The notes beneath the pieces were generated by a model. The model had not been told where the DNA came from, did not search any database, and was given only the letters and a program-made list of their open reading frames with translations. The position numbers and the translations under genes were made by a program. This document shows, one piece after another, positions 10,257-19,881 of a stretch of 64,000 bases of DNA (positions are counted from its first letter, which is position 1; every line of letters begins with the position of its first letter). Source of the stretch: an uncultured Pelagibacteraceae bacterium. Lineage in GTDB: Bacteria > Pseudomonadota > Alphaproteobacteria > Pelagibacterales > Pelagibacteraceae. Location of the stretch: the NCBI GenBank assembly GCA_902591185.1, contig CACIZU010000003.1:1-64000 (forward strand), in the 5' to 3' direction.

Positions 10257-10717
10257 ATTTAAAAGAATTATATCAAGAAATAATATTAGAGCATGGTAAA
10301 AACCCCAGAAATCTTCGTAAAACAGAAGATTTTAATAAAGATGCAAAAGGAAATAATCCTTTATGTGGAGATAATGTTCATGTTTATTTAAAATTAAATG
10401 GACAAAAAATTGTTGAAGATATTTCTTTTGAAGGTAGTGGTTGTGCTATTTCAATGGCTTCGGCCTCTATAATGACAGATTTAATTAGAGGTAAAAATAA
10501 AAATGAAGCTAAAGAAATAGTAGAAGATTTCCTAGGCATGATTAAAAAAAATCCAGAATTAAAATCAGAATATTTAAAAGAAGATGAAAAAACTAAATTA
10601 ATGTGTTTATCAGGTGTAAAGCAGTATCCCATGAGAGTTAAGTGCGCAACATTATCTTGGCACACTTTAGTTTCTGCTTTTGATAATAATAAAGAAGAGG
10701 TTAAAACAGAGAATTAA
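10253..10717 (+). CDS. sufU: SufU-type Fe-S scaffold/sulfur-transfer protein
   Basis: NPLCGDNVHVYL, FEGSGCAISMASASIM, long insert before MRVKCATLSWHTL, typical of SufU rather than IscU. Confidence 0.9.
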   Translation: MNLKELYQEIILEHGKNPRNLRKTEDFNKDAKGNNPLCGDNVHVYLKLNGQKIVEDISFEGSGCAISMASASIMTDLIRGKNKNEAKEIVEDFLGMIKKNPELKSEYLKEDEKTKLMCLSGVKQYPMRVKCATLSWHTLVSAFDNNKEEVKTEN

Positions 10718-10720
10718 AAT

Positions 10721-11020
10721 ATGTCTAAAAAAGAACAAATTATCGAAGAAATTAGAAAAATTTATGATCCTGAATTACCTGTAAATATTTATGAATTGGG
10801 ATTAATTTATGACATTATGGTTGAGGATGATAAGTTTGCTAAAATTAAAATGACATTAACTACGCCAAATTGTCCAGTTGCAGAAAGTTTACCAAAAGAA
10901 GTAAAAGAGGGTGCTATGCAAGTAGAAGGTATTGAAGAGGTTGATCTTGAATTAGTCTGGGATCCACCATGGAATAAAGATATGATGTCTGAAGCAGCTA
11001 AACTAGAATTAAACTTGTAA
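10721..11020 (+). CDS. DUF59/MIP18-family SufT-like protein
   Basis: IRKIYDPELPVNIYELGLIYDI, MTLTTPNCPVAESLP; suf operon context. Confidence 0.92.
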   Translation: MSKKEQIIEEIRKIYDPELPVNIYELGLIYDIMVEDDKFAKIKMTLTTPNCPVAESLPKEVKEGAMQVEGIEEVDLELVWDPPWNKDMMSEAAKLELNL

Positions 11021-11355
11021 TGAATCAAATTATTAAATTAAGCGATAATGCAGCGATAAGAATTAAAGAGATTATGTCTAATGCTGAAAAAGATTCACTT
11101 GGAGTAAGAGTGTCTGTTAAGACAGGAGGTTGTGCTGGTATGTCTTATGTTATGGAATATACAAAAGAAGCAAACCCTAATGATGAAGTTATTGAAGATA
11201 AAGGAGTTAAAGTTTTTGTTGATTCAGCAGCCATAATGTATCTGCTTGGTACTGAAATGGATTATAAAAAGGAAGAACTTTCTTCGTCTTTTGTATTTAA
11301 TAATCCCAATGAAACTGAGCGTTGCGGATGTGGAGAGTCTTTTAAAATCAAATAG
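11020..11355 (+). CDS. HesB/IscA/SufA family iron-sulfur carrier
   Basis: GVRVSVKTGGCAGMSYVMEY and CGCGESF C-terminus. Confidence 0.94.
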   Translation: MNQIIKLSDNAAIRIKEIMSNAEKDSLGVRVSVKTGGCAGMSYVMEYTKEANPNDEVIEDKGVKVFVDSAAIMYLLGTEMDYKKEELSSSFVFNNPNETERCGCGESFKIK

Positions 11356-11421
11356 GTTGTATTATCCTGATAATTGCATAGCTGTATTGCATTATTTGCA
11401 TAACTAGTATACAGATTCTCT

Positions 11422-11592
11422 ATGAATAAATTTGAATTTAAAAATCTAGTTAAAAACCTTAAAAATTCTCTGAAAGAAAAAACTTTTTTCAAAGATCTGC
11501 GAAAAGAAGTAGAAACAGGTGCTAACGGCACGCAAGACTACGTTGTAAAAAAAGGTGTTAACAAAGATACAATTGCAACAACTAAGCAGTAA
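11422..11592 (+). CDS. Small hypothetical protein (56 aa), not in the supplied track
   Basis: Manual translation: MNKFEFKNLVKNLKNSLKEKTFFKDLRKEVETGANGTQDYVVKKGVNKDTIATTKQ; fills the iscA-glnA gap. Confidence 0.45.
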   Translation: MNKFEFKNLVKNLKNSLKEKTFFKDLRKEVETGANGTQDYVVKKGVNKDTIATTKQ

Positions 11593-11599
11593 TTAATTA

Positions 11600-13006
11600 C
11601 TAACTACTGTAATACATCTCAAACTCAACTGGATGAGGCGCATGTTCAAATTTATGTATTTCTTCAAACTTAAGCGCAATGTAAGCATCAATTTGATCAT
11701 CTGTAAATACACCGCCTTGAGTTAAAAACTCTCTATCTTTATCTAAACTTTCCATAGCCTCTCTTAGAGAGCCACAAACAGTTGGTATTGCACTAACTTC
11801 TTCTGGTGGTAATTCATACAAATCTTTATCAAAAGATTCACCTGGGTGAATTTTATTTTGAATTCCATCAAGCCCGGCCATAAGCATTGCAGCAAAAGTT
11901 AAATAAGGGTTTCCAGAAGCATCTGGAAATCTTATTTCACATCTTGCACCTTTTTTACTTAAAGTAATTGGTATACGACATGAAGCAGATCTATTTCTAG
12001 CTGAATAAGCGAGAAGTACTGGAGCCTCAAAACCTGGAACTAATCTTTTATAACTATTAGTTGTTGAGTTAGCAAAAGCATTAATTGCTTTAGCATGTTT
12101 TAAAATTCCACCAATATAGTGTAAAGCTGTTTCTGATAAACCAGCATAAGCATCACCAGAAAATATTGGTGTATCACCTTTCCAAATTGATTGGTGTATA
12201 TGCATACCTGAACCATTATCGCCTGCAACGGGTTTTGGCATAAATGTAGCTGTTTTGCCAAATGAATGTGTAACCATTTGCACAACATATTTATACAATT
12301 GAACATTATCAGCTTGATTAACTAAAGTTCCAAAATACATACCAAGTTCATGTTGGCTTGGAGCAACTTCATGATGATGTTTTTCAACTTTAATTCCAAC
12401 TTCTTTTAAGTTTTTCAAATATTCACCTCGCATGTCTTGTTCACTGTCAACAGGAGGAACCGGAAAGTATCCACCTTTTATAGGAGGTCTATGACCCATG
12501 TTTCCATTTTCATAAACTTTACCAGAGTTGTATGGTCCTTCTTTACTATCAAGAACAAATCCAGTGTTATTTGGATCATTGTTAATTCTTACATCATCAA
12601 AAACAAAAAATTCTGGCTCAGGACCAAAGAATGCCTTATCTCCAATACCTGAAGATTTTAAATATTCCTCAGCTTTTTTTGCAACACCTCTGGGATCTCT
12701 TTCATAAGGAGATTTTTTAACAGCATCTAAAATATCACAAAATAAAATTACAGTATTATGAGAAGTAAACGGATCCATTATCATTCTTGAAGTATCAGGT
12801 TTTAAAATCATGTCTGACTCGTTAATAGCTTTCCAACCAGCAATTGAAGAACCATCAAAAAATACTCCATCATTTAACATTTCTTCATCAACAATAGTTG
12901 CATCCATAGTTAAATGTTGAAGTTTTCCTCTTGGGTCAGTAAATCTAAGATCTACGAATTCTGCTTCTTTTTCTTTAATAAATTTTAAAACATTTACTGC
13001 GCTCAT
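11600..13006 (-). CDS. glnA: Glutamine synthetase type I
   Basis: [74 protein letters not shown]. Confidence 0.97.
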   Translation of the reverse strand: MSAVNVLKFIKEKEAEFVDLRFTDPRGKLQHLTMDATIVDEEMLNDGVFFDGSSIAGWKAINESDMILKPDTSRMIMDPFTSHNTVILFCDILDAVKKSPYERDPRGVAKKAEEYLKSSGIGDKAFFGPEPEFFVFDDVRINNDPNNTGFVLDSKEGPYNSGKVYENGNMGHRPPIKGGYFPVPPVDSEQDMRGEYLKNLKEVGIKVEKHHHEVAPSQHELGMYFGTLVNQADNVQLYKYVVQMVTHSFGKTATFMPKPVAGDNGSGMHIHQSIWKGDTPIFSGDAYAGLSETALHYIGGILKHAKAINAFANSTTNSYKRLVPGFEAPVLLAYSARNRSASCRIPITLSKKGARCEIRFPDASGNPYLTFAAMLMAGLDGIQNKIHPGESFDKDLYELPPEEVSAIPTVCGSLREAMESLDKDREFLTQGGVFTDDQIDAYIALKFEEIHKFEHAPHPVEFEMYYSS

Positions 13007-13159
13007 TTTTTTTCCTATTAAATATTGTTAGTTTTTAATATCAAAAAATTATAGATTAATATTGTTTATTATTGATATACCACCTATGCATTTTTTACAT
13101 ATATAAATGGGAATTAATGAGAAATAATCAATTCACGATTTGTTACAATTATTAGTTGA

Positions 13160-13639
13160 ATGGAAAATATATTAGACAAGGAATCAGTTAGAAGGGTTAT
13201 TAAAATTTTAGATGAATTTGACCCAAGTTTAAAGATAGAAATTTTAAATAGTTCAGCCAGAACCGCTGAAGATGCTGCCTCATCTTTAAATTGTGAAGTT
13301 GGGGCAATAGTAAAAAGTTTATTATTGAGAACTGACAATGATTTTATTTTATGTTTAGTGTCAGGTGATAATCGTTGCTCTCTAAATAAGGTTAAAAAAA
13401 TTATAAATTTAAAAGATGTTTCCATGGCAGATGCTGACCAAGTTAAAAGTGTAACTGGTTTTTCAATAGGAGGTGTTTCACCTATTGCTCATTTAAAAAA
13501 AATTAAAATACTGGTAGATTTGTCTTTATCAAGGTTTGAGTATGTTTATGCTGCAGCAGGGCATCCTAATTCTATTTTTAAGATTACTTATAAACAGTTA
13601 GTTAAGCTTACTAATGGTAAAGAAGAGGATATAGTTTAA
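13160..13639 (+). CDS. YbaK/EbsC-type aminoacyl-tRNA deacylase
   Basis: SARTAEDAASSLNCEVGAIVKSLLLR, SVTGFSIGGVSPIAH, YVYAAAGHPNSIFKIT. Confidence 0.9.
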   Translation: MENILDKESVRRVIKILDEFDPSLKIEILNSSARTAEDAASSLNCEVGAIVKSLLLRTDNDFILCLVSGDNRCSLNKVKKIINLKDVSMADADQVKSVTGFSIGGVSPIAHLKKIKILVDLSLSRFEYVYAAAGHPNSIFKITYKQLVKLTNGKEEDIV

Positions 13640-14527
13640 ATGAGAAAGCCAAAATTATTAGATTATTTACTTCTAACAATTTTAGCTTTGATATGGGCAT
13701 CAGCTTTTTTTAATATCAAAATTGCAACATATTCTTTTGGACCAGTAACAATTGCTTTTTTGAGAGTTTTTTTTGGGGCAATTCCAGTTTTACTTCTTTG
13801 TTATTATAAAAATATAAAAATTGAAGCTTTTTCAAAAGACTGGCATTGGTTTGCAATGATAGGTTTTATTAATTTAGTGGCACCATTTTTTTTAATAGCA
13901 TATGGAGTTAAATCTGTTCAGAGTAATTTGGCAGCTATTCTAATGTCTACCACACCATTAAGCTCAACAGTTTTGGGTCACTTTTACACAAAAAATGAAA
14001 AGTTTAATTTAGTTAAAACTTTTGGAATTTTAATTGGGTTTTCAGGAATAGTATTTTTATTTTCTGACAATATTTTAATTGATGAAAATAATTTTATTTC
14101 AGCATTATTAATTTTATTAGGATCAACCTGTTATGTAATAGGAGGTGTTTTAACTTTAAAGATTAGTAAGAAAAAAAATGAAAATGTAACAAGTTCAATA
14201 TTAATTTGGGCAATTATAATTTTAATACCACTTGTATGTTTTATAGAGCAACCTTGGCAATCAATTCCAAGAACTGATTCATTAATATCTGTTATTTATC
14301 TTGGAATAGTTCCAACTGGAATTGCTTGGATGTTACGTTTTAGAGTTTTAAAAAATAATGGTTTGATTTTTCAATCGCAAGTTTCTTATTTAATACCAAT
14401 ATTTGGAACTATTTTGGGTTATATATTTTTAAAAGAATTAATAACAATTAAAGTTTTAATATCGTTAATAGCAGTTTGTATTGGAGTTTATTTTGTTAGA
14501 AAAGCAGATGATAGAAAGTTTATTTAA
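13640..14527 (+). CDS. EamA/DMT-family transporter
   Basis: About ten hydrophobic segments in two repeats; ILALIWASAFFNIKIA. Confidence 0.9.
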   Translation: MRKPKLLDYLLLTILALIWASAFFNIKIATYSFGPVTIAFLRVFFGAIPVLLLCYYKNIKIEAFSKDWHWFAMIGFINLVAPFFLIAYGVKSVQSNLAAILMSTTPLSSTVLGHFYTKNEKFNLVKTFGILIGFSGIVFLFSDNILIDENNFISALLILLGSTCYVIGGVLTLKISKKKNENVTSSILIWAIIILIPLVCFIEQPWQSIPRTDSLISVIYLGIVPTGIAWMLRFRVLKNNGLIFQSQVSYLIPIFGTILGYIFLKELITIKVLISLIAVCIGVYFVRKADDRKFI

Positions 14528-15425
14528 GTCTTGCCATTGCTTCAATATGTGAAGGCCTTGTTTCACAACAACCACCTAATATTGTAGCACCATTTTCTTT
14601 AAATTTTTTTGCAATTTCTCCAATTTTATCTGGGGTCAAATCTGATCTATGACCAAGAAATTCATTCGGATTCCCACCAAAATTTTTGAAAAATGATGAT
14701 GTGTAACCTTCTTTAGGATTAGTTGTTATAAACCCATTTAATTTAAACCCAAATGGAACATTTAATTGTTTAATTTCTGTTAAGTTTTTTTCGTAATTTT
14801 CTGGAGATACACAAGAAAGCATGACACCCAATAATTGATCATCAATAACACTTTTAATATCAGAAATCTTTTCACCACTAGGTAAATTAGTTCCCTCTGA
14901 TATATGAATACCAATCAAGTAAGGTTTTTTAAATTCTTTGATGGCATTAATTCCACATTTAAACTCTTTAATACTGCTCCATACATCGAAATAAAAAAAA
15001 TCAACATATTGATCTAGTAACATAGCTTGTTCGTTAAAAGTTTTTGTTATTTCTTCTTCGTTTCTTTGATCTGCTTCATAAGTTAATTCTTGAGGAGGTA
15101 GCCCACCAGCGATCAAAATATTTGGAAATTCTTTTTTTACTTTTTGAGCAATTTCACCCGCTTTTTTATTTAGATACTCAAATTTATCCTCAATGTTATT
15201 TTCTTTTAATCTTTTTCTTCTTGTTGTGAATGTGGTAGTTACAATTACTTCAGCTCCAGCCTTTACAAAATCTCTATGTGTGTCTTGAAGTAATTGATGA
15301 TAATTTTCATCTAGAATTGCATTGGCACTCCATAAAGTGCCATTAGGTTTCATGCCCCTTGCCAGAAGCTCTTGACCCATACCGCCATCTAATATTCTTG
15401 TTTGTTTAAAAAAATTTAAGTCCAT
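14520..15425 (-). CDS. Homocysteine S-methyltransferase family protein (BhmT-like)
   Basis: RILDGGMGQELLARG and zinc-site GGCCETRPSHIEA; start set to MDLNFFKQ, downstream of the riboswitch region. Confidence 0.9.
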   Translation of the reverse strand: MDLNFFKQTRILDGGMGQELLARGMKPNGTLWSANAILDENYHQLLQDTHRDFVKAGAEVIVTTTFTTRRKRLKENNIEDKFEYLNKKAGEIAQKVKKEFPNILIAGGLPPQELTYEADQRNEEEITKTFNEQAMLLDQYVDFFYFDVWSSIKEFKCGINAIKEFKKPYLIGIHISEGTNLPSGEKISDIKSVIDDQLLGVMLSCVSPENYEKNLTEIKQLNVPFGFKLNGFITTNPKEGYTSSFFKNFGGNPNEFLGHRSDLTPDKIGEIAKKFKENGATILGGCCETRPSHIEAMARLK

Positions 15426-15430
15426 TATAC

Positions 15431-15490
15431 TCCTCACTTTTTTAGTGCTTTAGCATTATGCTAGGTGCACAATATAGTTCAAATACCTTG
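15431..15490 (-). promoter_or_regulatory. Putative SAM-V riboswitch
   Basis: Minus-strand RNA: CAAGGUAUUUGAACUAUAUUGUGCACCUAGCAUAAUGCUAAAGCACUAAAAAAGUGAGGA; GUGC/GCAC pairing and a CUAAAAA core running into the GAGGAG Shine-Dalgarno. Confidence 0.78.
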
Positions 15491-15513
15491 CTTATTGATT
15501 TTATGTGGGATTT

Positions 15514-15556
15514 CCTTTTTAGCAGTTAATGCCCGCAATAGGATCAAATCGGCAAT
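15514..15556 (-). promoter_or_regulatory. Putative SAM-II riboswitch in tandem with SAM-V
   Basis: Minus-strand RNA: UUGCCGAUUUGAUCCUAUUGCGGGCAUUAACUGCUAAAAAGG; GAUUUGAUC..UAUUGC loop and GCUAAAAAGG core as in SAM-II. Confidence 0.75.
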
Positions 15557-15616
15557 AAACTTATAAAACTTTAATAATTATTTGTAAACTATTTTTTAAA
15601 GACAATTAAATTAAGA

Positions 15617-16363
15617 CTATGGTATCAGTCTTATACCCATTCTTATTGCTACAAAAATAACTAACAGTGAAGTTATTAAGGCAAGAGTCTTATTAGATAA
15701 AAACTTTATATTTAAGAAATTTCCAATTTGACCTCCTATAAAAACACATAAGAAAAGTGGCCAAAAATTGAAAAATTCATCAAACACAATGTCTTTAGTT
15801 AATTGACCAGCTACACCAAATATTGAATTAATTAAGATAAATAAAGAGGCTGCTGCTGTAATGTGTTTTGGATATCCGGCTTTCATCAAAAATAAAATTG
15901 GACTTAAAAATATACCACCACCAATTCCAACAATACCTGAGATAAACCCTATTATAGAACCAATAAAAATTGACAATAAATTTGAAATTTTTTTTATTTT
16001 AAACTCATCTTTATTAAAAAACTTACTTTCAATAAATAAAAAAATACCAGCAATCATCAAAACAAAAAATAATAATATTTCAAATAAATCTTTTTCTATT
16101 GAAATTGAAGCTCCAAAAAAAGCAAATGGTATAGAGCCTACAAGGTATGGTGTTAACAATTTAAGATTAATATTACCTGATCTTAAGTAGTTAATTGAAT
16201 TTCCTGATACTACAATGATATTGCAAAATAGAGCTATTACAGGAAAAATATAGTAGGGAAAATCCCAAATTAACATTAAAGCTAGATAAGTGGAACCTCC
16301 ACCGAAACCTACACTAGAGTACAAAATTGCTGTTATAAAGAAAAATATTGATAATATAATCAT
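15617..16363 (-). CDS. TauE/SafE (TSUP) family transporter
   Basis: Hydrophobic; SVGFGGGSTYLALML and GIVGIGGGIFLSPILFL repeats. Confidence 0.9.
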   Translation of the reverse strand: MIILSIFFFITAILYSSVGFGGGSTYLALMLIWDFPYYIFPVIALFCNIIVVSGNSINYLRSGNINLKLLTPYLVGSIPFAFFGASISIEKDLFEILLFFVLMIAGIFLFIESKFFNKDEFKIKKISNLLSIFIGSIIGFISGIVGIGGGIFLSPILFLMKAGYPKHITAAASLFILINSIFGVAGQLTKDIVFDEFFNFWPLFLCVFIGGQIGNFLNIKFLSNKTLALITSLLVIFVAIRMGIRLIP

Positions 16364-16378
16364 ACTTAAAAAATTATC

Positions 16379-16879
16379 ATGAATGTAAATATAGCTTTAT
16401 TAACTGTAACAGATACTAGAACTTTTGATAATGATAAATCTGGTACTATTCTTGTTGATAAAATTAAAGAAGCCAATCATAGTTTAATTGATAGAAAAAT
16501 TTGCAAAGATAATAAAAAAGATATTATTTTAATTTTAAAAGAGTGGATTAACCAAAAAGACATTGATGTAATTATAACTACTGGTGGCACTGGATTGACT
16601 GGAAGGGATATAACTCCAGAGGCTGTTGATGAAGTTGCAGATAAACATATACCAGGATTTGGCGAAGTTTTTAGAAATATAAGCTTAAAAACAGTAGGAA
16701 CTTCTGCGATACAATCAAGAGCTTGTGCAGTTTTGGCAAATGGTAAATATATTTTTGCTCTTCCCGGTTCTTCTGGTGGAGTTACTGACGCTTGGGATGG
16801 AATTCTAAAACATCAATTAGATATTAATCACAAACCTTGTAATTTTGTTGAATTGTTCCCAAGACTAAAAGAAAAGTAA
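16379..16879 (+). CDS. moaB: Molybdenum cofactor biosynthesis protein MoaB/MogA family
   Basis: LTVTDTRTFDNDKSG, ITTGGTGLTGRDITPEAV, ALPGSSGGVTDAWDGIL. Confidence 0.93.
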   Translation: MNVNIALLTVTDTRTFDNDKSGTILVDKIKEANHSLIDRKICKDNKKDIILILKEWINQKDIDVIITTGGTGLTGRDITPEAVDEVADKHIPGFGEVFRNISLKTVGTSAIQSRACAVLANGKYIFALPGSSGGVTDAWDGILKHQLDINHKPCNFVELFPRLKEK

Positions 16880-17125
16880 TTATTTTTGGTATTTTTCTTT
16901 CCATTCAGAATAAGGCATACCATAAATATGATTTCTTGCATCAGGATCTGAAATTTCAATTCCTTTTTTTTGTGCCTCTTCTCGATACCATCTGGATAAA
17001 CAATTTCTACAAAAACCTGCTAAGTTCATTAGATCAATATTTTGAACATCTTTTCTTTCATCTAAATGTTTTATTAACCTATCAAGAGTTGCTGATTGAA
17101 TTTCTTTTTTTATATTATCATCCAT
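16880..17125 (-). CDS. DUF1244 family protein
   Basis: LIKHLDERKDVQNIDLMNLAGFCRNCLSRWYREEAQKKG. Confidence 0.88.
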   Translation of the reverse strand: MDDNIKKEIQSATLDRLIKHLDERKDVQNIDLMNLAGFCRNCLSRWYREEAQKKGIEISDPDARNHIYGMPYSEWKEKYQK

Positions 17126-17128
17126 AAT

Positions 17129-17701
17129 TTATATCTTTTTTTTTATTCTAATTCTTAAAGTAAGCAAAACAAGTATAATTACGGAGTAAATTAATGGTTT
17201 AAAAAAAATAGTCTTTGATAACCAAATATAATGAAGAGATCCAAAAACTGCAATTACATATATAAGTCTGTGTAATTTTTTCCAGTTATGTTTTAATAAT
17301 TTTGTCATTTTTTGAGATGATGTTGTGGCTAGAGGAATTAGCAATAACCAAGCAGAAAATCCAATAAAAATATATTTCTTTTTCAGAATATCATTCAAAA
17401 TTGGTTTCAGATCAAATCTATAATCTAGACCTATATATGTTAATAGATGGATAGTTGCATAAAAAAAAACAAATAAGCCAAACATTCTTCTAAATTTTAT
17501 CCAAAAGTTAAAATTTGTAAATCTCTTAAGAGGGCTCATGGCTAAAGTTATACAAATAAAAATTAGAGTCCATTCACCAAAATGCTTCATGATTTTTTTT
17601 ATAGGTTCTGCTCCTAATTGATTATTATAAATATCTAAAGAAATTGTAGTTAATGGCCATAAACATAAAATAAAAATGAAAATTTTGGAATATTTTATCA
17701 A
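17129..17701 (-). CDS. msrQ: MsrQ/YedZ heme-binding membrane subunit
   Basis: GEWTLIFICITLAMSPLKR, FRRMFGLFVFFYATIHLLTYIGLD; downstream of msrP. Confidence 0.92.
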   Translation of the reverse strand: MIKYSKIFIFILCLWPLTTISLDIYNNQLGAEPIKKIMKHFGEWTLIFICITLAMSPLKRFTNFNFWIKFRRMFGLFVFFYATIHLLTYIGLDYRFDLKPILNDILKKKYIFIGFSAWLLLIPLATTSSQKMTKLLKHNWKKLHRLIYVIAVFGSLHYIWLSKTIFFKPLIYSVIILVLLTLRIRIKKKI

Positions 17702-17711
17702 TGTAATTTAT

Positions 17712-18623
17712 TTAAAAATATTTTTTTAAATCCATACCTGAGTAAAGATTGGCTACTTCGTCTCCATAACCATTAAACATTTGAGTTGGAATTCTTTCAC
17801 TCAAAATTCCTGAACCAACAACTCGCTCTGAAGCTTGAGACCATCTTGGATGATCTACGTTAGGATTAACATTTGAATAAAATCCATATTCTTTTGGTGA
17901 GGCTCTCATCCAAGAGGAGGTTGGCATTTTTTCAACTAATTTAATATTTACTATCGCTTTTGTACTTTTAAATCCATATTTCCAAGGAATAATAAGTCTC
18001 AATGGAGCTCCATTTTGATTTGGAAGTTCTTTATTATAAAGACCTGTTACTAGTGTTGTTAAAGGATGCATCGCCTCATCTATTCTTAACCCTTCTTTGT
18101 ATGGCCATTTGAGAATTGGATAACGTTGACCAGGCATTTGTTCTGGGTCATAGACAGATGTAAATTCAACAAACTTACCTCTACTTTTTGGTCTGGCTTT
18201 TTCTAAAATTTTACTTAGAGAAAAGCCAAGCCAAGGTATAACCATTGACCATCCTTCAACACATCTTAATCTGTAAATTCGTTCTTCACTTGGGAACATG
18301 TTTTTTATTTCCTGAACAGTTAAAGTAATTTTTTTTTCAACTTCACCATCTATTGTTATTTCCCAGGGTTTTGTCTTAAAGTTTTGAGATTTTTCTACTG
18401 GGTCAGATTTTCTAGTCCCAAATTCATAGTAATTATTATAAGTAGTGATAAATCTATATTCAGTAATTTTTTTCTCCAAGTTGTTAGTTGATGCATTTAC
18501 CGTATTAATTATGTTTTGACCTATAATTAATGAACCAGTAGTTATTCCAAATCTTTTAATAAACTCTCTTCTTCTATTATATATTTTTTCAGGTGTGATT
18601 TCTGAATATTTAATTTTTTTCAC
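17712..18623 (-). CDS. msrP: MsrP/YedY molybdopterin sulfoxide reductase subunit
   Basis: Twin-arginine leader RRREFIKRFG; YRLRCVEGWSMVIPWLGFSL; SWMRASPKEYGFYSNVNP. Confidence 0.95.
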   Translation of the reverse strand: MKKIKYSEITPEKIYNRRREFIKRFGITTGSLIIGQNIINTVNASTNNLEKKITEYRFITTYNNYYEFGTRKSDPVEKSQNFKTKPWEITIDGEVEKKITLTVQEIKNMFPSEERIYRLRCVEGWSMVIPWLGFSLSKILEKARPKSRGKFVEFTSVYDPEQMPGQRYPILKWPYKEGLRIDEAMHPLTTLVTGLYNKELPNQNGAPLRLIIPWKYGFKSTKAIVNIKLVEKMPTSSWMRASPKEYGFYSNVNPNVDHPRWSQASERVVGSGILSERIPTQMFNGYGDEVANLYSGMDLKKYF

Positions 18624-19062
18624 GTAGTATAGGGTTTCCTTTTAACCAAGCGCTTTCATCATTAGTATAATGTTCTTTTTTCCATATAGGAGATTTTTTT
18701 TTAATTTCTTCAATTATATATCTTGATAAAACATAAGCTTGCTCACGATGTTTGCAAGCAACAGCAATGATAATGCTAATTTCTCCAAGTTTTAAGTAAC
18801 CTTTAATATGTTCAATAAATACTGCTTTATCTTTGATATTTAATTTTTTATCTACTTTATTGTAGATTTCTTCAAAACTTTTAACGACTAATTCATCATG
18901 ACTATCATAAGTAATACCAGTTACAGTTTTATTATTATTTTGATCACGTACTGTTCCGGTAAAAAAAATTGAAGCTCCGAACTTAAAAGATGAGATAAAA
19001 TTTTCAGCTTTTTGAATTGATAATTTATTATCTTTTGAATTAATTATTTTAGTATGAAGCAT
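18610..19062 (-). CDS. moaE: Molybdopterin synthase catalytic subunit
   Basis: GASIFFTGTVRDQN, HIKGYLKLGEISIIIAVACKHREQAY, PIWKKEHY. Confidence 0.93.
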   Translation of the reverse strand: MLHTKIINSKDNKLSIQKAENFISSFKFGASIFFTGTVRDQNNNKTVTGITYDSHDELVVKSFEEIYNKVDKKLNIKDKAVFIEHIKGYLKLGEISIIIAVACKHREQAYVLSRYIIEEIKKKSPIWKKEHYTNDESAWLKGNPILREKN

Positions 19063-19331
19063 TAACCTCCTCCGATAGGTGGTATAATAGCAATCTTTTC
19101 ATTGTTTGTTATTTTATAATTATCACTTACGATCTTATTTTTTTCTGAGCAAAACGCTGATGAATTTACTATATTTTTAAAATTTTTATTACCATTAAAA
19201 TTTTTATCTAAATAATTTATTATTTTAGTTCTGATATCTTTAATAGTTGAATTATTATCGACATTAAATTCTAATGAATCTTGATTGCTAAAATCTCTGC
19301 TTGCTCCAAATAATTCTATTTTTATCTTCAT
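19062..19331 (-). CDS. moaD: Molybdopterin synthase sulfur-carrier subunit
   Basis: ThiS/MoaD fold, AIIPPIGGG C-terminus, adjacent to moaE. Confidence 0.88.
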   Translation of the reverse strand: MKIKIELFGASRDFSNQDSLEFNVDNNSTIKDIRTKIINYLDKNFNGNKNFKNIVNSSAFCSEKNKIVSDNYKITNNEKIAIIPPIGGG

Positions 19332-19335
19332 TAAA

Positions 19336-19881
19336 TTAAAATAAATCTTTTAAAAACTTTGGTAGACCATCAGGGTTTGTCCATAAACCACTTTTACCAC
19401 CTTCTTTGATTAGCAGTTTAATATTATCAATTTTTAAATGTGGATTTACTATTTTGCTCAAATCATAAATTGTAATTAGCGCAGCATTCACACCCATAAT
19501 AGCTTCCATTTCCACACCAGTTTTTGCATAAGCAGATACTACACAAAAAACTTCAAGCGAATTATCTTTGTCATGCATAATAATTTTAGTAGCTGTATGA
19601 TCGATCGGCAAAGGATGGCAAAGTGGTATTAGTTCACTTGTTTTTTTAACACCTAATACAGCAGATACTTCCGCTAAAGTTATAGGATCGCCTTTTGGCA
19701 TTTGCTTATTTTTAATTAATTCAAAAACTTTGTTACCAACAAAAATTTTTCCAGAAGCTAAAGCTCTTCTAAATGTTTCTTTTTTTGATGAAACATCAAC
19801 CATATTAAAAGAATTTTTTTTAAAAATTTCTTTTGCCCAATCTTTTAATTCATTTTGCTTAACTATTTTTAATTTAGTCAA
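19336..19881 (-). CDS. moaC: Cyclic pyranopterin monophosphate synthase
   Basis: MVDVSSKKETFRRALASG, ELIPLCHPLPIDH, KTGVEMEAIMGV. Confidence 0.95.
   Translation of the reverse strand: MTKLKIVKQNELKDWAKEIFKKNSFNMVDVSSKKETFRRALASGKIFVGNKVFELIKNKQMPKGDPITLAEVSAVLGVKKTSELIPLCHPLPIDHTATKIIMHDKDNSLEVFCVVSAYAKTGVEMEAIMGVNAALITIYDLSKIVNPHLKIDNIKLLIKEGGKSGLWTNPDGLPKFLKDLF

Noticed and set aside
10384-10665. 93-aa antisense ORF in sufU
   Set aside because: Mirror of a well-supported sufU frame. Other shadow ORFs (e.g. 9565-9774, 10807-11028, 11262-11531, 12100-12306, 12437-12652, 13114-13425, 15861-16190, 31615-31926, 54615-54872, 53087-53356) rejected on the same grounds.
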